Assembly (NCBI GenBank): GCA_023667845.1
Contig: JAMPIU010000125.1
Coordinates: 62,001 to 126,000, forward strand
DNA: 64,000 nt
Direction of reading: 5' to 3'
Origin: Dehalobacter sp.
Lineage (GTDB): Bacteria; Bacillota; Desulfitobacteriia; Desulfitobacteriales; Syntrophobotulaceae
The position numbers and the translations under genes were made by a program. The notes beneath the pieces were generated by a model, which searched no databases, was not told the DNA's origin, and was given only the letters and a program-made list of their open reading frames with translations. Below are positions 56,159 to 64,000 of the stretch, piece after piece. Position 1 is the stretch's first letter; each line of letters begins with the position of its first letter.

Positions 56159-57340
56159 TCAGCGTCCGGCCAGTTTCCTTAATTGTTCGACTTTATCAAA
56201 CTTCTCCCACGGGAGGTCAAGGTCATTGCGGCCAAAATGCCCGTAGGCCGCGGTCTGTCTATAGATTGGCCTGCGGAGATCCAGAGTGTTGATGATTGCA
56301 GCCGGGCGAAGATCAAACGTTTCATTAATCAGCGTGATAATCTTATCATCACTGACCTTGCCCGTCCCAAATGTTTCAACTGAAATGGAGACAGGACGCG
56401 CAACACCAATCGCATAGGCGATCTGAATCTCACAGCGGTCAGCTAGGCCCGCTCCGACAACATTTTTGGCCACATAGCGCGCGGCATAAGCCCCGGACCG
56501 GTCAACCTTCGTAGGATCTTTTCCGGAAAACGCCCCGCCACCATGTCTAGCCATACCGCCATAGGTGTCAACGATAATTTTTCTGCCGGTAAGTCCTGCA
56601 TCACCCTGAGGCCCGCCAATCACAAATCTGCCCGTCGGGTTGATATAATAACGGGTATTCTCATCCAGCATTTCAGATGGAACCACTGGTCTTACGACAT
56701 GCTCCAGAAGATCGTTTTTGATCTGCTCCTGGGAAACCTCAGGATGATGCTGGGTCGAAATTACAATCGTATCGATTCTTTTGGGTTTTCCGTCCTCGTA
56801 TTCAACGGTAACCTGCGTTTTGCCGTCAGGTCTTAAATAGTTCAGCACTTCCGCCTTACGGATTTCAGCCAGCCTGCGGGCCAGCTTATGCGCAAGATCA
56901 ATCGGCACCGGCATGAATGTTTCGGTTTCGTTTGTCGCATAGCCAAACATCATCCCTTGGTCTCCTGCACCGATCTCACTGATGTCTTCTTCGGATATTT
57001 TTGCCTCCAATGCTTTGTTAACGCCTAAGGCAATATCACTGGACTGCTCTCCAATCGAGGTCAGCACCGCACATGTATCCGCGTCAAAGCCATACTTGGC
57101 TCTCGTATATCCGATCTGTCTGATGGTTTCCCTTACGACTCTTGGAATATCCACATAACAATGGGTGGTAATCTCGCCGCTTACCAGAACCAGCCCGGTT
57201 GTCACAGATGTTTCACAGGCAACTCTTGCTTCTCTGTCCTGACACAGGACGGCATCAAGAATTGCATCCGAAATTTGATCGCATATTTTGTCGGGATGTC
57301 CTTCGGTAACAGATTCTGAGGTAAATAATTTGTAACCCAT
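56159..57340 (-). CDS. metK: S-adenosylmethionine synthase
   Basis: 393 residues, full length. Signatures are [40 protein letters not shown] and [20 protein letters not shown]. It makes SAM from methionine and ATP, the cofactor for the radical SAM and rRNA methyltransferases elsewhere in the window. It lies 6 bases after coaBC, so there is no room for a separate SAM riboswitch. Confidence 0.98.
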   Translation of the reverse strand: MGYKLFTSESVTEGHPDKICDQISDAILDAVLCQDREARVACETSVTTGLVLVSGEITTHCYVDIPRVVRETIRQIGYTRAKYGFDADTCAVLTSIGEQSSDIALGVNKALEAKISEEDISEIGAGDQGMMFGYATNETETFMPVPIDLAHKLARRLAEIRKAEVLNYLRPDGKTQVTVEYEDGKPKRIDTIVISTQHHPEVSQEQIKNDLLEHVVRPVVPSEMLDENTRYYINPTGRFVIGGPQGDAGLTGRKIIVDTYGGMARHGGGAFSGKDPTKVDRSGAYAARYVAKNVVGAGLADRCEIQIAYAIGVARPVSISVETFGTGKVSDDKIITLINETFDLRPAAIINTLDLRRPIYRQTAAYGHFGRNDLDLPWEKFDKVEQLRKLAGR

Positions 57341-57346
57341 CCAAAA

Positions 57347-58555
57347 TCACTCCTTTGATCCAATACCTTTGTTCAAGGAAATCTCTTGCACCAACCTTCT
57401 GGCGACATCCAGCTTGCTCATTTTGGGCAGATCTATTTTTCTGCCATCGGGATAAAGAAAACTAACAATATTGGTATCTGTGCCAAAACCTGCGCCAGGT
57501 GCTGTGACATCATTGACTACAAGCATATCAGCCTTTTTGCGTTTCAACTTTTCCAGACCGTTTTCAATCACATTTTGGGTCTCGGCAGCAAAGCCAACCA
57601 AGTACTGGTGCTTCTTCCGAGCTCCCAAAGCTGACAGAATATCTGGATTCGGAACTAATTCTAGGATAACAGACTCTCCGTCTTTTTTGATCTTTTGCTC
57701 ATTGCGGACTGCAGGTCGAAAATCAGCAACAGCAGCTGCTTTGACGACGATATCCTGTTCCGCATATCGTGTCATAACTTCCAGATACATCTCTTCCGCT
57801 GAAATAATCCGGACCGTTTCCACACCGAATGGGGGAAGAAGATCCGAGGGGCCGCTGACCAGGGTCACCTGTGCGCCTGCCTCAGCAAACGCCTCAGCAA
57901 TTGCATAGCCCATGCGGCCTGAGCTGTAATTTCCAAGATATCTGACCGGATCAAGTTCCTCGCGGGTGCCGCCGGCCGTAACTAGCACTTTCCGGCCTTT
58001 CATGATTTCCCGGTTTAACATAAAATTCTGAAGGAAATCAATGATCTCCGCAGGCTCACTCATCCTGCCGTCGCCTTCTGTCCCGCAGGCCTGGAAGCCT
58101 CTGGCTGGTCCAATCAGATGAATCCCCCGCTGCTGAAGAATCCCCAGATTCTGCTGCGTCGCAAGGTGATGATACATAGCATGATTCATAGCCGGTGCCA
58201 CAAAGATTGGATTATTGACAGCCAGCAAGACGGTAGAAAGAAAATCATCAGCAAGACCGACAGCCATCTTCGCAATGATATTGGCTGTCGCCGGAGCGAT
58301 TAAGGCGATGTCTGCCTTCTGGGCCAGAGAAATATGTTCAATGTTCCACATTTTAGGTTCCGTGAACATTTCCGTATAAACCGGCTGTCCTGATATGCTT
58401 CTAAATGTCAAAGGCGCAACGAGCTCTGTGGCTGATTTTGTCATCACGACAGAGACCTCTGCACCGCTTTTCACCAGTCTGCTGGCGATGTCGACCGCTT
58501 TGTAGGCAGCAATACTGCCTGTTACGCCCAGAAGCACACGTTTACCGCAAAGCAT
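57347..58555 (-). CDS. coaBC: Phosphopantothenoylcysteine decarboxylase/synthetase
   Basis: 402 residues. The N-terminal CoaC flavoprotein domain has GVTGSIAAYKAVDIASRLVK, APAMNHAMYHHLATQQNL and GFQACGTEGDGRM. The C-terminal CoaB domain (from about residue 187) has VLVTAGGTREELDPVRYLGN, AAVADFRPA and VGFAAETQN. It performs two steps of coenzyme A synthesis. It overlaps the rpoZ end by 14 bases. Confidence 0.97.
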   Translation of the reverse strand: MLCGKRVLLGVTGSIAAYKAVDIASRLVKSGAEVSVVMTKSATELVAPLTFRSISGQPVYTEMFTEPKMWNIEHISLAQKADIALIAPATANIIAKMAVGLADDFLSTVLLAVNNPIFVAPAMNHAMYHHLATQQNLGILQQRGIHLIGPARGFQACGTEGDGRMSEPAEIIDFLQNFMLNREIMKGRKVLVTAGGTREELDPVRYLGNYSSGRMGYAIAEAFAEAGAQVTLVSGPSDLLPPFGVETVRIISAEEMYLEVMTRYAEQDIVVKAAAVADFRPAVRNEQKIKKDGESVILELVPNPDILSALGARKKHQYLVGFAAETQNVIENGLEKLKRKKADMLVVNDVTAPGAGFGTDTNIVSFLYPDGRKIDLPKMSKLDVARRLVQEISLNKGIGSKE

Positions 58556-58757
58556 CTGACGTTACCTTATCAAAAAAGTCAGGATAGACTTTTCCGTCTG
58601 CAATCTCAAGCAAAGCCCTGCTAACAGGTTTTGTATCTTTAAATTCACTTGCATCCAAATTGTTCATGAGTACCCTGGCCCTTTTGGCAGCTGCCACCAC
58701 TAGGGTATATTTACTGTCTGCCTGGGACATCAGAACATCCAAAGAAGGCTGCTTCAT
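58542..58757 (-). CDS. rpoZ: RNA polymerase omega subunit
   Basis: 71 residues. The omega core is SLDVLMSQADSKYTLVVAAAKRAR, followed by KPVSRALLEIADGKV. It stabilises RNA polymerase beta-prime. It is placed between gmk and coaBC, the standard Firmicute order. Confidence 0.95.
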   Translation of the reverse strand: MKQPSLDVLMSQADSKYTLVVAAAKRARVLMNNLDASEFKDTKPVSRALLEIADGKVYPDFFDKVTSDALR

Positions 58758-58795
58758 CGTTATTCCTCCTTCAAATTAGAACGACTTTAAAATTA

Positions 58796-59377
58796 TTACG
58801 GCTTTGAACTCACCCGGCATTTTTCTGCAATCATAATACTCTTAAGCTTTTCTACTGCAGTGCCAATTTCGTCGTTCTCAACAGCATAATCATAATCCTT
58901 CATATTTTTCATTTCCTGAACGGCTTGTGCCAGTCTGCGCTGCACGACCTCAGGTGTTTCCGTTCCTCTTCCGTAAAGCCTTTCAGCCAGCTCTTCCAGG
59001 GAAGGCGGAACAATGAAAATAAACACACCATCCGGAAAAGCCTTTTTGACAATTTTTGCTCCCTGCATATCGATTTCCAGTAAGATGGTCTTGTTCCTCT
59101 TCAGGACACTTTCCACATGAAATCTTGGGGTTCCATACAGGTTTTCGCAAAACTCTGCCCATTCCAGGAACTCATTGTTCTCGACCATTTTAAAAAATTC
59201 ATCCCTAGAACGGAAATAGTATTCTTTTCCCTCTGTTTCTCCCGGTCTTGGTGCCCTGGTCGTTACGGAAACAGAATATTCTAGATCGCCGCACTCGGTA
59301 AAAAGCCGCTTACACAGCGTTCCTTTTCCAACTCCTGCAGGACCTGAAACCACAATCAGCAGCCCTTTGTCTTCCAT
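58796..59377 (-). CDS. gmk: Guanylate kinase
   Basis: About 193 residues from the ATG at 59377; a longer frame to 59398 overlaps remA. P-loop VVSGPAGVGKGTLCKRL, the GMP-binding SVTTRAPRPGETEGKEYYF and LEIDMQGAKIVKKAFP. It phosphorylates GMP to GDP. Confidence 0.96.
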   Translation of the reverse strand: MEDKGLLIVVSGPAGVGKGTLCKRLFTECGDLEYSVSVTTRAPRPGETEGKEYYFRSRDEFFKMVENNEFLEWAEFCENLYGTPRFHVESVLKRNKTILLEIDMQGAKIVKKAFPDGVFIFIVPPSLEELAERLYGRGTETPEVVQRRLAQAVQEMKNMKDYDYAVENDEIGTAVEKLKSIMIAEKCRVSSKP

Positions 59378-59378
59378 T

Positions 59379-59648
59379 TTAATCAACCGGATCCTCATTA
59401 CTGGATTCTTTGGCGGTCAGACGATGGGCAACCGTTTCAGGCTGAACAGCCGACAAAATCACGTGGTGGCTGTCACACATAATGACGGCACGCGTTCTTC
59501 GCCCATAGGTGGCATCGATGAGCATTCCTGTATCGCGCGCTTCCTGAATGATCCGTTTAATAGGTGCTGATTCCGGACTTACAATCGAGATAATTCTGTT
59601 GGCCGATACAATATTGCCAAATCCTATATTAATTAGTTTGATATCCAA
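59379..59648 (-). CDS. remA: Extracellular matrix regulator RemA-type (DUF370)
   Basis: About 89 residues from a TTG at 59648, nine bases after a GGGAGG site; this gives the usual N-terminus (M)[38 protein letters not shown] and [20 protein letters not shown] complete the RemA pattern. In Bacillus RemA is a DNA-binding activator of matrix genes. It lies between yicC and gmk. Confidence 0.92.
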   Translation of the reverse strand: MDIKLINIGFGNIVSANRIISIVSPESAPIKRIIQEARDTGMLIDATYGRRTRAVIMCDSHHVILSAVQPETVAHRLTAKESSNEDPVD

Positions 59649-59711
59649 TTCCTTATACCTCCCATATTCAATACGCTGCATATCGGCGTTATTACTGCTC
59701 TTTTCATCGTG

Positions 59712-60590
59712 TTACTCGATATTCTGAACCTGTTCCCGGATTTTCTCCAATTCACTTTTTCCCTGAACAATGATATGTGAAATCTCCAGATCATTTGCCT
59801 TAGACCCGATGGTATTGATCTCTCTGTTCATTTCCTGAATCAGAAAATCCAGTTTCCGTCCAATCGGCTCATTGGTTGAAAAGGCTTTGGTAAATTGTTC
59901 AAAATGACTCCCGAGCCTGACGAGCTCTTCCTCAATAGAAGACCTGTCGGCAAAAATGGCAACTTCGGTAATCAGTCTGGCTTCATCCAGCGAAGTGTCC
60001 GCCAGAAGCGCCGCAAGCCTTTCCTTCAATTTTTCCTGATATTCCACGACAACCTGCGGCGCTCTTACAGTTACTTGATCAACCATTCCGGAAAGGTCAT
60101 CTAATTTTTTCAGCAAATCCTTGGCCAGTCTCTCCCCTTCAGTCCTGCGCATTTGAATTAACTGGTTCAGGGCCTCCTGTAAAGCCATATTGAGATATGG
60201 CCACAAGGCTTCGGCATCCATCTCTTCGTTTTCAACGCTGAGTACTTCAGGGAGTGAAACCAGACTAAAAAGATCGCTTTTATAAGCGGTATTGAGCAAA
60301 TTTGCCAATTCCTTCAGAGAATTATCATACGACAGCACTAAATCTTTGTCAACCTTAACTAATCTCTTTTTTTCTTCCGTTTCCTTGATATTCACGTAAA
60401 TATCAATGCGGCCCCGCTGGACTTTTTCCTGCACGGCTTTCCGGAAACGCTCCTCGATGATATTCAGGTTTCTGGGCAGTTTCACCAGGACTTCAAGGAA
60501 ACGGTTGTTTACAGATTTCATTTCTACTGAGATCTGAACTCCAAGTTCCTGAGCTTCCCCTCTGCCAAAACCAGTCATACTATTTGCCAA
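59712..60590 (-). CDS. yicC: YicC family endoribonuclease-like protein
   Basis: About 292 residues. A TTG at 60590, nine bases after an AAGGAG site, gives the expected start (M)ANSMTGFGRGEAQ. The YicC domain follows (VEMKSVNNRFLEVLVKLPRN), then a long helical part and the terminal DUF1732 segment (GRKLDFLIQEMNREINTIGS). YicC proteins are reported as endoribonucleases affecting small RNAs. It is the first gene of the yicC-remA-gmk-rpoZ-coaBC-metK operon. Confidence 0.92.
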   Translation of the reverse strand: MANSMTGFGRGEAQELGVQISVEMKSVNNRFLEVLVKLPRNLNIIEERFRKAVQEKVQRGRIDIYVNIKETEEKKRLVKVDKDLVLSYDNSLKELANLLNTAYKSDLFSLVSLPEVLSVENEEMDAEALWPYLNMALQEALNQLIQMRRTEGERLAKDLLKKLDDLSGMVDQVTVRAPQVVVEYQEKLKERLAALLADTSLDEARLITEVAIFADRSSIEEELVRLGSHFEQFTKAFSTNEPIGRKLDFLIQEMNREINTIGSKANDLEISHIIVQGKSELEKIREQVQNIE

Positions 60591-60671
60591 TTTCCTCAAC
60601 TCCTTAACGACAATATACCACTCTTTTGTTCTTAAGGGCAAGAATACTATGCTTTGCTCCCTTTACATGCG

Positions 60672-60695
60672 TTTTAGAGTTATACAAGGTACCAG
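60672..60695 (-). repeat. Dispersed repeat, diverged copy C
   Basis: On the minus strand CTGGTACCTTGT is followed by ATAACTCTAAAA. It resembles copies A and B, mainly in the GTACCTTGT core and the ACTCTAAAA end. It lies between dapL and yicC. Confidence 0.35.
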
Positions 60696-60707
60696 AAAGA
60701 AAAAATT

Positions 60708-60727
60708 GAGGAGACAAACAGCTCCTC
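60708..60727 (-). terminator. Terminator of dapL
   Basis: GAGGAG pairs with CTCCTC around an eight-base loop and is followed on the minus strand by AATTTTTTC. It lies about 50 bases past the dapL stop. Confidence 0.7.
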
Positions 60728-60777
60728 GGTTAAATCACGTTCTCAAGCAGTAGATTGCTTCATCCTACCTAATAGCT

Positions 60778-62013
60778 TTATACTATCCTGGTCCTTATCC
60801 TTTCAATGGCCCTCGCCGTATTCTCCCTAGTGTTGAAAGCCGTCAGACGGAAGAATCCTTCTCCGCTCGCACCGAATCCGGCTCCAGGTGTTCCGATAAC
60901 ATTTGCCTCTTTCATCAGCTTGTCAAAGAATTCCCAGGATCCTAACTGTCCCGGTGTTTTTAGCCAGATATATGGTGCATTCACACCGCCAAAGACGGTA
61001 TATCCCGCTTTTTCGAGACCAGCCCGGATAATTGCGGCATTATCCATATAATAATCAATGGTTTCTTTGACCTGTTGTTTCCCTGCCTCAGAAAATACGG
61101 CAGCAGTGGCAGCCTGGATCGGATAAGATACTCCATTGAATTTTGTGGTCTGCCTTCTAAGCCATAATTTATTCAGACTGTGCGCTTCCCCTTTGGAATC
61201 ATAGACCATGACTTCCTTTGGAACGATGGTATATGCGCAGCGAGTCCCGGTAAAACCAGCCGTCTTGGAAAAACTCCTGAATTCCACGGCCACTTCGCGC
61301 GCACCTTCGATTTCAAAAATACTATGGGGAACACCGTCTTCCCGAATGAAAGCTTCGTACGCAGCATCAAATAAGATGATGGCCTTATGATCGCGTGCAT
61401 AATCGACCCATTTCTTCAGTTCTTCAGCCGAAAGTGTCGTTCCAGTCGGATTATTCGGATAGCACAGGTAGATCATATCTGCTTTCGTGCTGGGAAGCGC
61501 CGGTTTCAGTCCATTTTCCTGATTACAGGGAAGATAAACGATTCCTTCAAACTGCCCTTTGTCGTTGTTATAAATACCGGTACGTCCAGCCATGACATTG
61601 CTGTCCACATAAACCGGATAAACCGGGTCTGTAACAGCCAAGATATTGCCCATTCCAAATATCTCCTGGAAATTGGCGGTGTCCGTCTTGGCCCCGTCAC
61701 TGATAAACACTTCGTTAACTGCCAGGTCGACACCGCGGGGCTTGAAATCGTGCTCAATGATTTTTTCAATCAGGAACTCATATCCCTGTTCTGGGCCATA
61801 TCCTCTAAAGGTTTTCTGCTGGCCCATTTCATCGACTGCCTGATGCATTGCTTCGATAACGGCTGGCGGAAGCGGACGGGTTACATCACCAATACCCATT
61901 TTTATCAAGTCACAGTCCGGATTTTCCTGTCTGAACTGCTTTTCCCGGCGGGCTATTTCCGAAAAGAGATAGCTTCCAGGCAGTTTAAGATAATTTTCAT
62001 TGACAAAAGCCAT
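60778..62013 (-). CDS. dapL: LL-diaminopimelate aminotransferase
   Basis: About 411 residues from the ATG at 62013 with a GGAGAG site. The PLP lysine is in [38 protein letters not shown] and the opening [16 protein letters not shown] are DapL-like. It converts tetrahydrodipicolinate to LL-diaminopimelate in one step, a route found in Clostridia-type Firmicutes, plants and Chlamydia. dapF lies directly upstream and acts next. Confidence 0.94.
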   Translation of the reverse strand: MAFVNENYLKLPGSYLFSEIARREKQFRQENPDCDLIKMGIGDVTRPLPPAVIEAMHQAVDEMGQQKTFRGYGPEQGYEFLIEKIIEHDFKPRGVDLAVNEVFISDGAKTDTANFQEIFGMGNILAVTDPVYPVYVDSNVMAGRTGIYNNDKGQFEGIVYLPCNQENGLKPALPSTKADMIYLCYPNNPTGTTLSAEELKKWVDYARDHKAIILFDAAYEAFIREDGVPHSIFEIEGAREVAVEFRSFSKTAGFTGTRCAYTIVPKEVMVYDSKGEAHSLNKLWLRRQTTKFNGVSYPIQAATAAVFSEAGKQQVKETIDYYMDNAAIIRAGLEKAGYTVFGGVNAPYIWLKTPGQLGSWEFFDKLMKEANVIGTPGAGFGASGEGFFRLTAFNTRENTARAIERIRTRIV

Positions 62014-62094
62014 TCTATTCACTCTCCTGTAAATATGTAGTTATAATCCCCTGATGTAGTCCTTCCTATTGCAGTCATTCAAGTATGGGATATC

Positions 62095-62931
62095 TTATGA
62101 TTCAAGCGTACTTCCGCGGAAAACATAGACTGCTGGACCCGTCATGTGGACCTGTTGACCTTCCTGCCATTCAATCTTCAGGTCCCCCCCGGGCAAATGA
62201 ACGATCACGGTTCTGTCGGTTCTACCAGTCAGCACTGCTGCAACCACAGATGCGCAGGCTCCCGTTCCGCAGGCCAGCGTTGGTCCGGCTCCGCGTTCCC
62301 ATACCTTGACGGTTATTTCACCTAAATTATCTACTTTGACAAACTCCACATTTGTTTTTCTCGGAAACAGCGGGTGTTTCTCGATCGCAGGACCCAGCGT
62401 TTCAAATGGAAGCAATTCCAAGTCCTCGGTAAAAATAATACAATGCGGATTTCCCATCGATACCGCCGAAAAAATATATTCCTGCCCGGCAGCCTCAAGT
62501 TTTTGGTTAAGTGCAGTATCCGTTCCGGCCAAAACAGGTATCTTAACGGGATCAAGACACGGCTCGCCCATGTTAACCGTAACATGGTGTACAGCTCCCT
62601 GGCAGATCTCCAGTTTGACATTCAGAACTCCAGCCAGCGTTTCTACCTTAAGTGAATCTCTCTGAATGTAACCGGCTTCATAAACATATTTGGCAAAACA
62701 GCGTATGCCATTGCCGCACATCTCCGGTTCAGAACCGTCCGGATTAAATATCCTCATCCTTGCATCGGCTACATCGGAAGACAGAATTACAATAAGACCG
62801 TCACCACCGATGCCAAACTGTCTATGGCAAAGCTGGACAGCGGTTTCGGCATAATCCATACCTGTCTGAAAAAGAAAATGATCCAGGCAGATAAAATCGT
62901 TTCCCAGACCATGCATTTTCACAAAATCCAT
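62095..62931 (-). CDS. dapF: Diaminopimelate epimerase
   Basis: 278 residues. MHGLGNDFICLDHF opens the domain; the two catalytic cysteines are in PEMCGNGIRCFAKYV and LACGTGACASVVAAVL. It converts LL- to meso-diaminopimelate for lysine and peptidoglycan. It is about 80 bases upstream of dapL on the same strand, so the pair probably forms one operon. Confidence 0.97.
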   Translation of the reverse strand: MDFVKMHGLGNDFICLDHFLFQTGMDYAETAVQLCHRQFGIGGDGLIVILSSDVADARMRIFNPDGSEPEMCGNGIRCFAKYVYEAGYIQRDSLKVETLAGVLNVKLEICQGAVHHVTVNMGEPCLDPVKIPVLAGTDTALNQKLEAAGQEYIFSAVSMGNPHCIIFTEDLELLPFETLGPAIEKHPLFPRKTNVEFVKVDNLGEITVKVWERGAGPTLACGTGACASVVAAVLTGRTDRTVIVHLPGGDLKIEWQEGQQVHMTGPAVYVFRGSTLES

Positions 62932-63268
62932 AAAGGGTTCTCCTCTCGCTGCCTTTTACAGAGTCTGTTCAAAAGTGACCTAATCGACAAAGGCCCATGG
63001 GCCTGCGCCAGCCAAGTTTCTTTAAGAATACTATGAGAACAGCAAAGGGTCAATATTTTTGTCTGAAGTATACATAATGTATGTTTCCATTATCGTAGAT
63101 TAATTCGCAGGTCCCGTAAGCTGTAATAATACGTAGCTATGTTCGAGTTAGTCTCCATAATGGATGGCCGCTTTCTGTTTATTGTATCATCTTTGACACA
63201 AAATCCCGCGCTGCGCAATCCATGCTCCGCTTAGTGCTGGCCATCCATTACGGAGACATATTTTAGAG
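62932..63268. other. Intergenic stretch with inverted repeats
   Basis: About 340 bases between the P-type ATPase and dapF. It contains a perfect palindrome AGGCCCATGGGCCT at 62993-63006 and a long inverted repeat at 63152-63256. No coding frame is convincing. Confidence 0.45.
63152..63256 (-). repeat. Imperfect inverted repeat with a 69-base interior
   Basis: The arm TCTCCATAATGGATGGCC at 63152-63169 pairs with GGCCATCCATTACGGAGA at 63239-63256 (17 of 18 bases). It starts 13 bases beyond the ATPase stop and has no T-tract. It may be an RNA-stabilising hairpin, a REP-like element or the remains of a small mobile repeat. Confidence 0.55.
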
Positions 63269-64000
63269 TTAGTGAACGCTTTTCTTGAAGCTAAAATTGG
63301 GGCTGGATTTAGCTGGCTGATATCTGTTCCGAATAAGTCGTGTCAGGCCGATGATTAAGCTTGGTCCGCAGGCAGCCACCAGAATGACAAACCATTGCCA
63401 GCCGACCAGCGCTGTTGTTTTGAAAATTGCCTGCAAAGCCGGAAGATAGATTACCGATAGCTGCATGATAACAGAGATTGCTACTGCCACAACCAGCAAT
63501 GGATTGGAAAATATACCAACCTCAAAGATTCCGCGGCGTTCCGACTTGCAGTCAAAGACATGGAAAAGCTGAGAAAAAACAAGCGTGGTAAACGCCATGG
63601 TCCGTGCCGCTAAAAGGCCGACGCCATACCATAAACCAATAACAAATACAAAGAGTGTCGCTAAACCAATAATCGTTCCCCTGATTAGAATTTTTTGTCC
63701 TAATCCCCGTGCAAACACACTTTCCTCCGGCTGACGCGGAACCCTCTTCATGATATCCGGCTCTGTTCCATCCACTCCCAAAGCCATCGCCGGCAAACCG
63801 TCCGTAACCAGATTGACCCAGAGAATTTGTATCGGCAGCAAAGGCAGCGGTAGCCCTGTAAGCGTTCCCAGAAACATGGTCAGCACTTCTCCGAGATTGC
63901 AGGAAAGAAGGTACCGGATAAACTTTCGGATATTGTCATAAATTCCTCTTCCTTCTTCGACCGCTGCGACGATCGCCGAAAAATTGTCATCAGAGATTAC
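63269..64000 (-). CDS. Cation-transporting P-type ATPase, C-terminal part
   Basis: The frame is open to the right edge of the window and continues before the internal methionine at 63886, so the 5' part is outside. The segment DDNFSAIVAAVEEGRGIYDN is the hinge after the phosphorylation domain; the M5-M6 region reads PIQILWVNLVTDGLPAMALG with the calcium-site asparagine and aspartate. Four C-terminal transmembrane helices follow. This is the SERCA/PMR1-like P2A type, probably a calcium pump. Confidence 0.88.
   Translation of the reverse strand, partial: VISDDNFSAIVAAVEEGRGIYDNIRKFIRYLLSCNLGEVLTMFLGTLTGLPLPLLPIQILWVNLVTDGLPAMALGVDGTEPDIMKRVPRQPEESVFARGLGQKILIRGTIIGLATLFVFVIGLWYGVGLLAARTMAFTTLVFSQLFHVFDCKSERRGIFEVGIFSNPLLVVAVAISVIMQLSVIYLPALQAIFKTTALVGWQWFVILVAACGPSLIIGLTRLIRNRYQPAKSSPNFSFKKSVH

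Noticed and set aside
56159-57400. A SAM riboswitch ahead of metK
   Set aside because: metK follows coaBC by 6 bases within an operon, leaving no leader in which a riboswitch could fold.
61387-62040. A 217-codon plus-strand frame
   Set aside because: Antisense shadow of dapL.

Overview
The window looks like the chromosome of a spore-forming, anaerobic, low-to-mid GC Firmicute of the Peptococcaceae/Desulfitobacteriaceae type (Desulfitobacterium, Dehalobacter or Desulfosporosinus relatives). This is inference from gene content: LL-diaminopimelate aminotransferase, a short HisG with HisZ, small spore-type hydrophobic peptides, a CotJC-like manganese catalase, FloA/NfeD, RemA/YicC/Gmk/RpoZ, C_GCAxxG_C_C and DUF3793 proteins, and a MerR-ferredoxin-molybdoenzyme cassette. 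No rRNA, tRNA or CRISPR array was recognised.

Layout. Positions 1-6.1 kb hold a minus-strand operon resembling arsenosugar biosynthesis: a lipoprotein rhodanese, an LPG-synthase-type membrane protein, a C_GCAxxG_C_C protein, two glycosyltransferases, a TVP38 membrane protein and an ArsS-like radical SAM enzyme, followed by a partial VOC-family gene. No arsenic methyltransferase (ArsM) is visible. Positions 6.1-13.8 kb hold gene remnants, a tandem pair of two-repeat DUF3231-like proteins, and a plus-strand signalling pair: a CheB-CheR-PAS fusion and a PAS hybrid histidine kinase.

Positions 14-25.5 kb are the accessory region: DUF3102, DUF1659/DUF2922, RhuM with a frameshifted DUF4062 gene, a DUF4829-like protein, a 5'-truncated secreted amidase joined to a GGDEF remnant, MerR with a large palindromic operator, ferredoxin plus a molybdopterin oxidoreductase, a decayed TOTE-type primase gene and a large serine recombinase.

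From 25.5 kb on the window is mostly housekeeping: rlmD, a CPBP protease, a nifV-like gene, gatCAB, an orphan P-loop protein, ligA, pcrA, a mazG-like gene, a near-complete his operon (yerC-hisZ-hisG-hisD-hisB-hisH-hisA-hisF-hisIE) with divergent hisC, an ArsC/Spx-like gene, two tiny spore-type peptides, nfeD-floA, a cluster with sulfur-transfer features (DUF3793, manganese catalase, cysteine desulfurase-like, DsrE), an ACT protein with phenylacetate-CoA ligase, the yicC-remA-gmk-rpoZ-coaBC-metK operon, dapL, dapF and the 3' part of a cation P-type ATPase.

Most working systems are in the housekeeping half. The accessory half shows repeated decay: two single-base frameshifts, one gene chimera and several gene tails.
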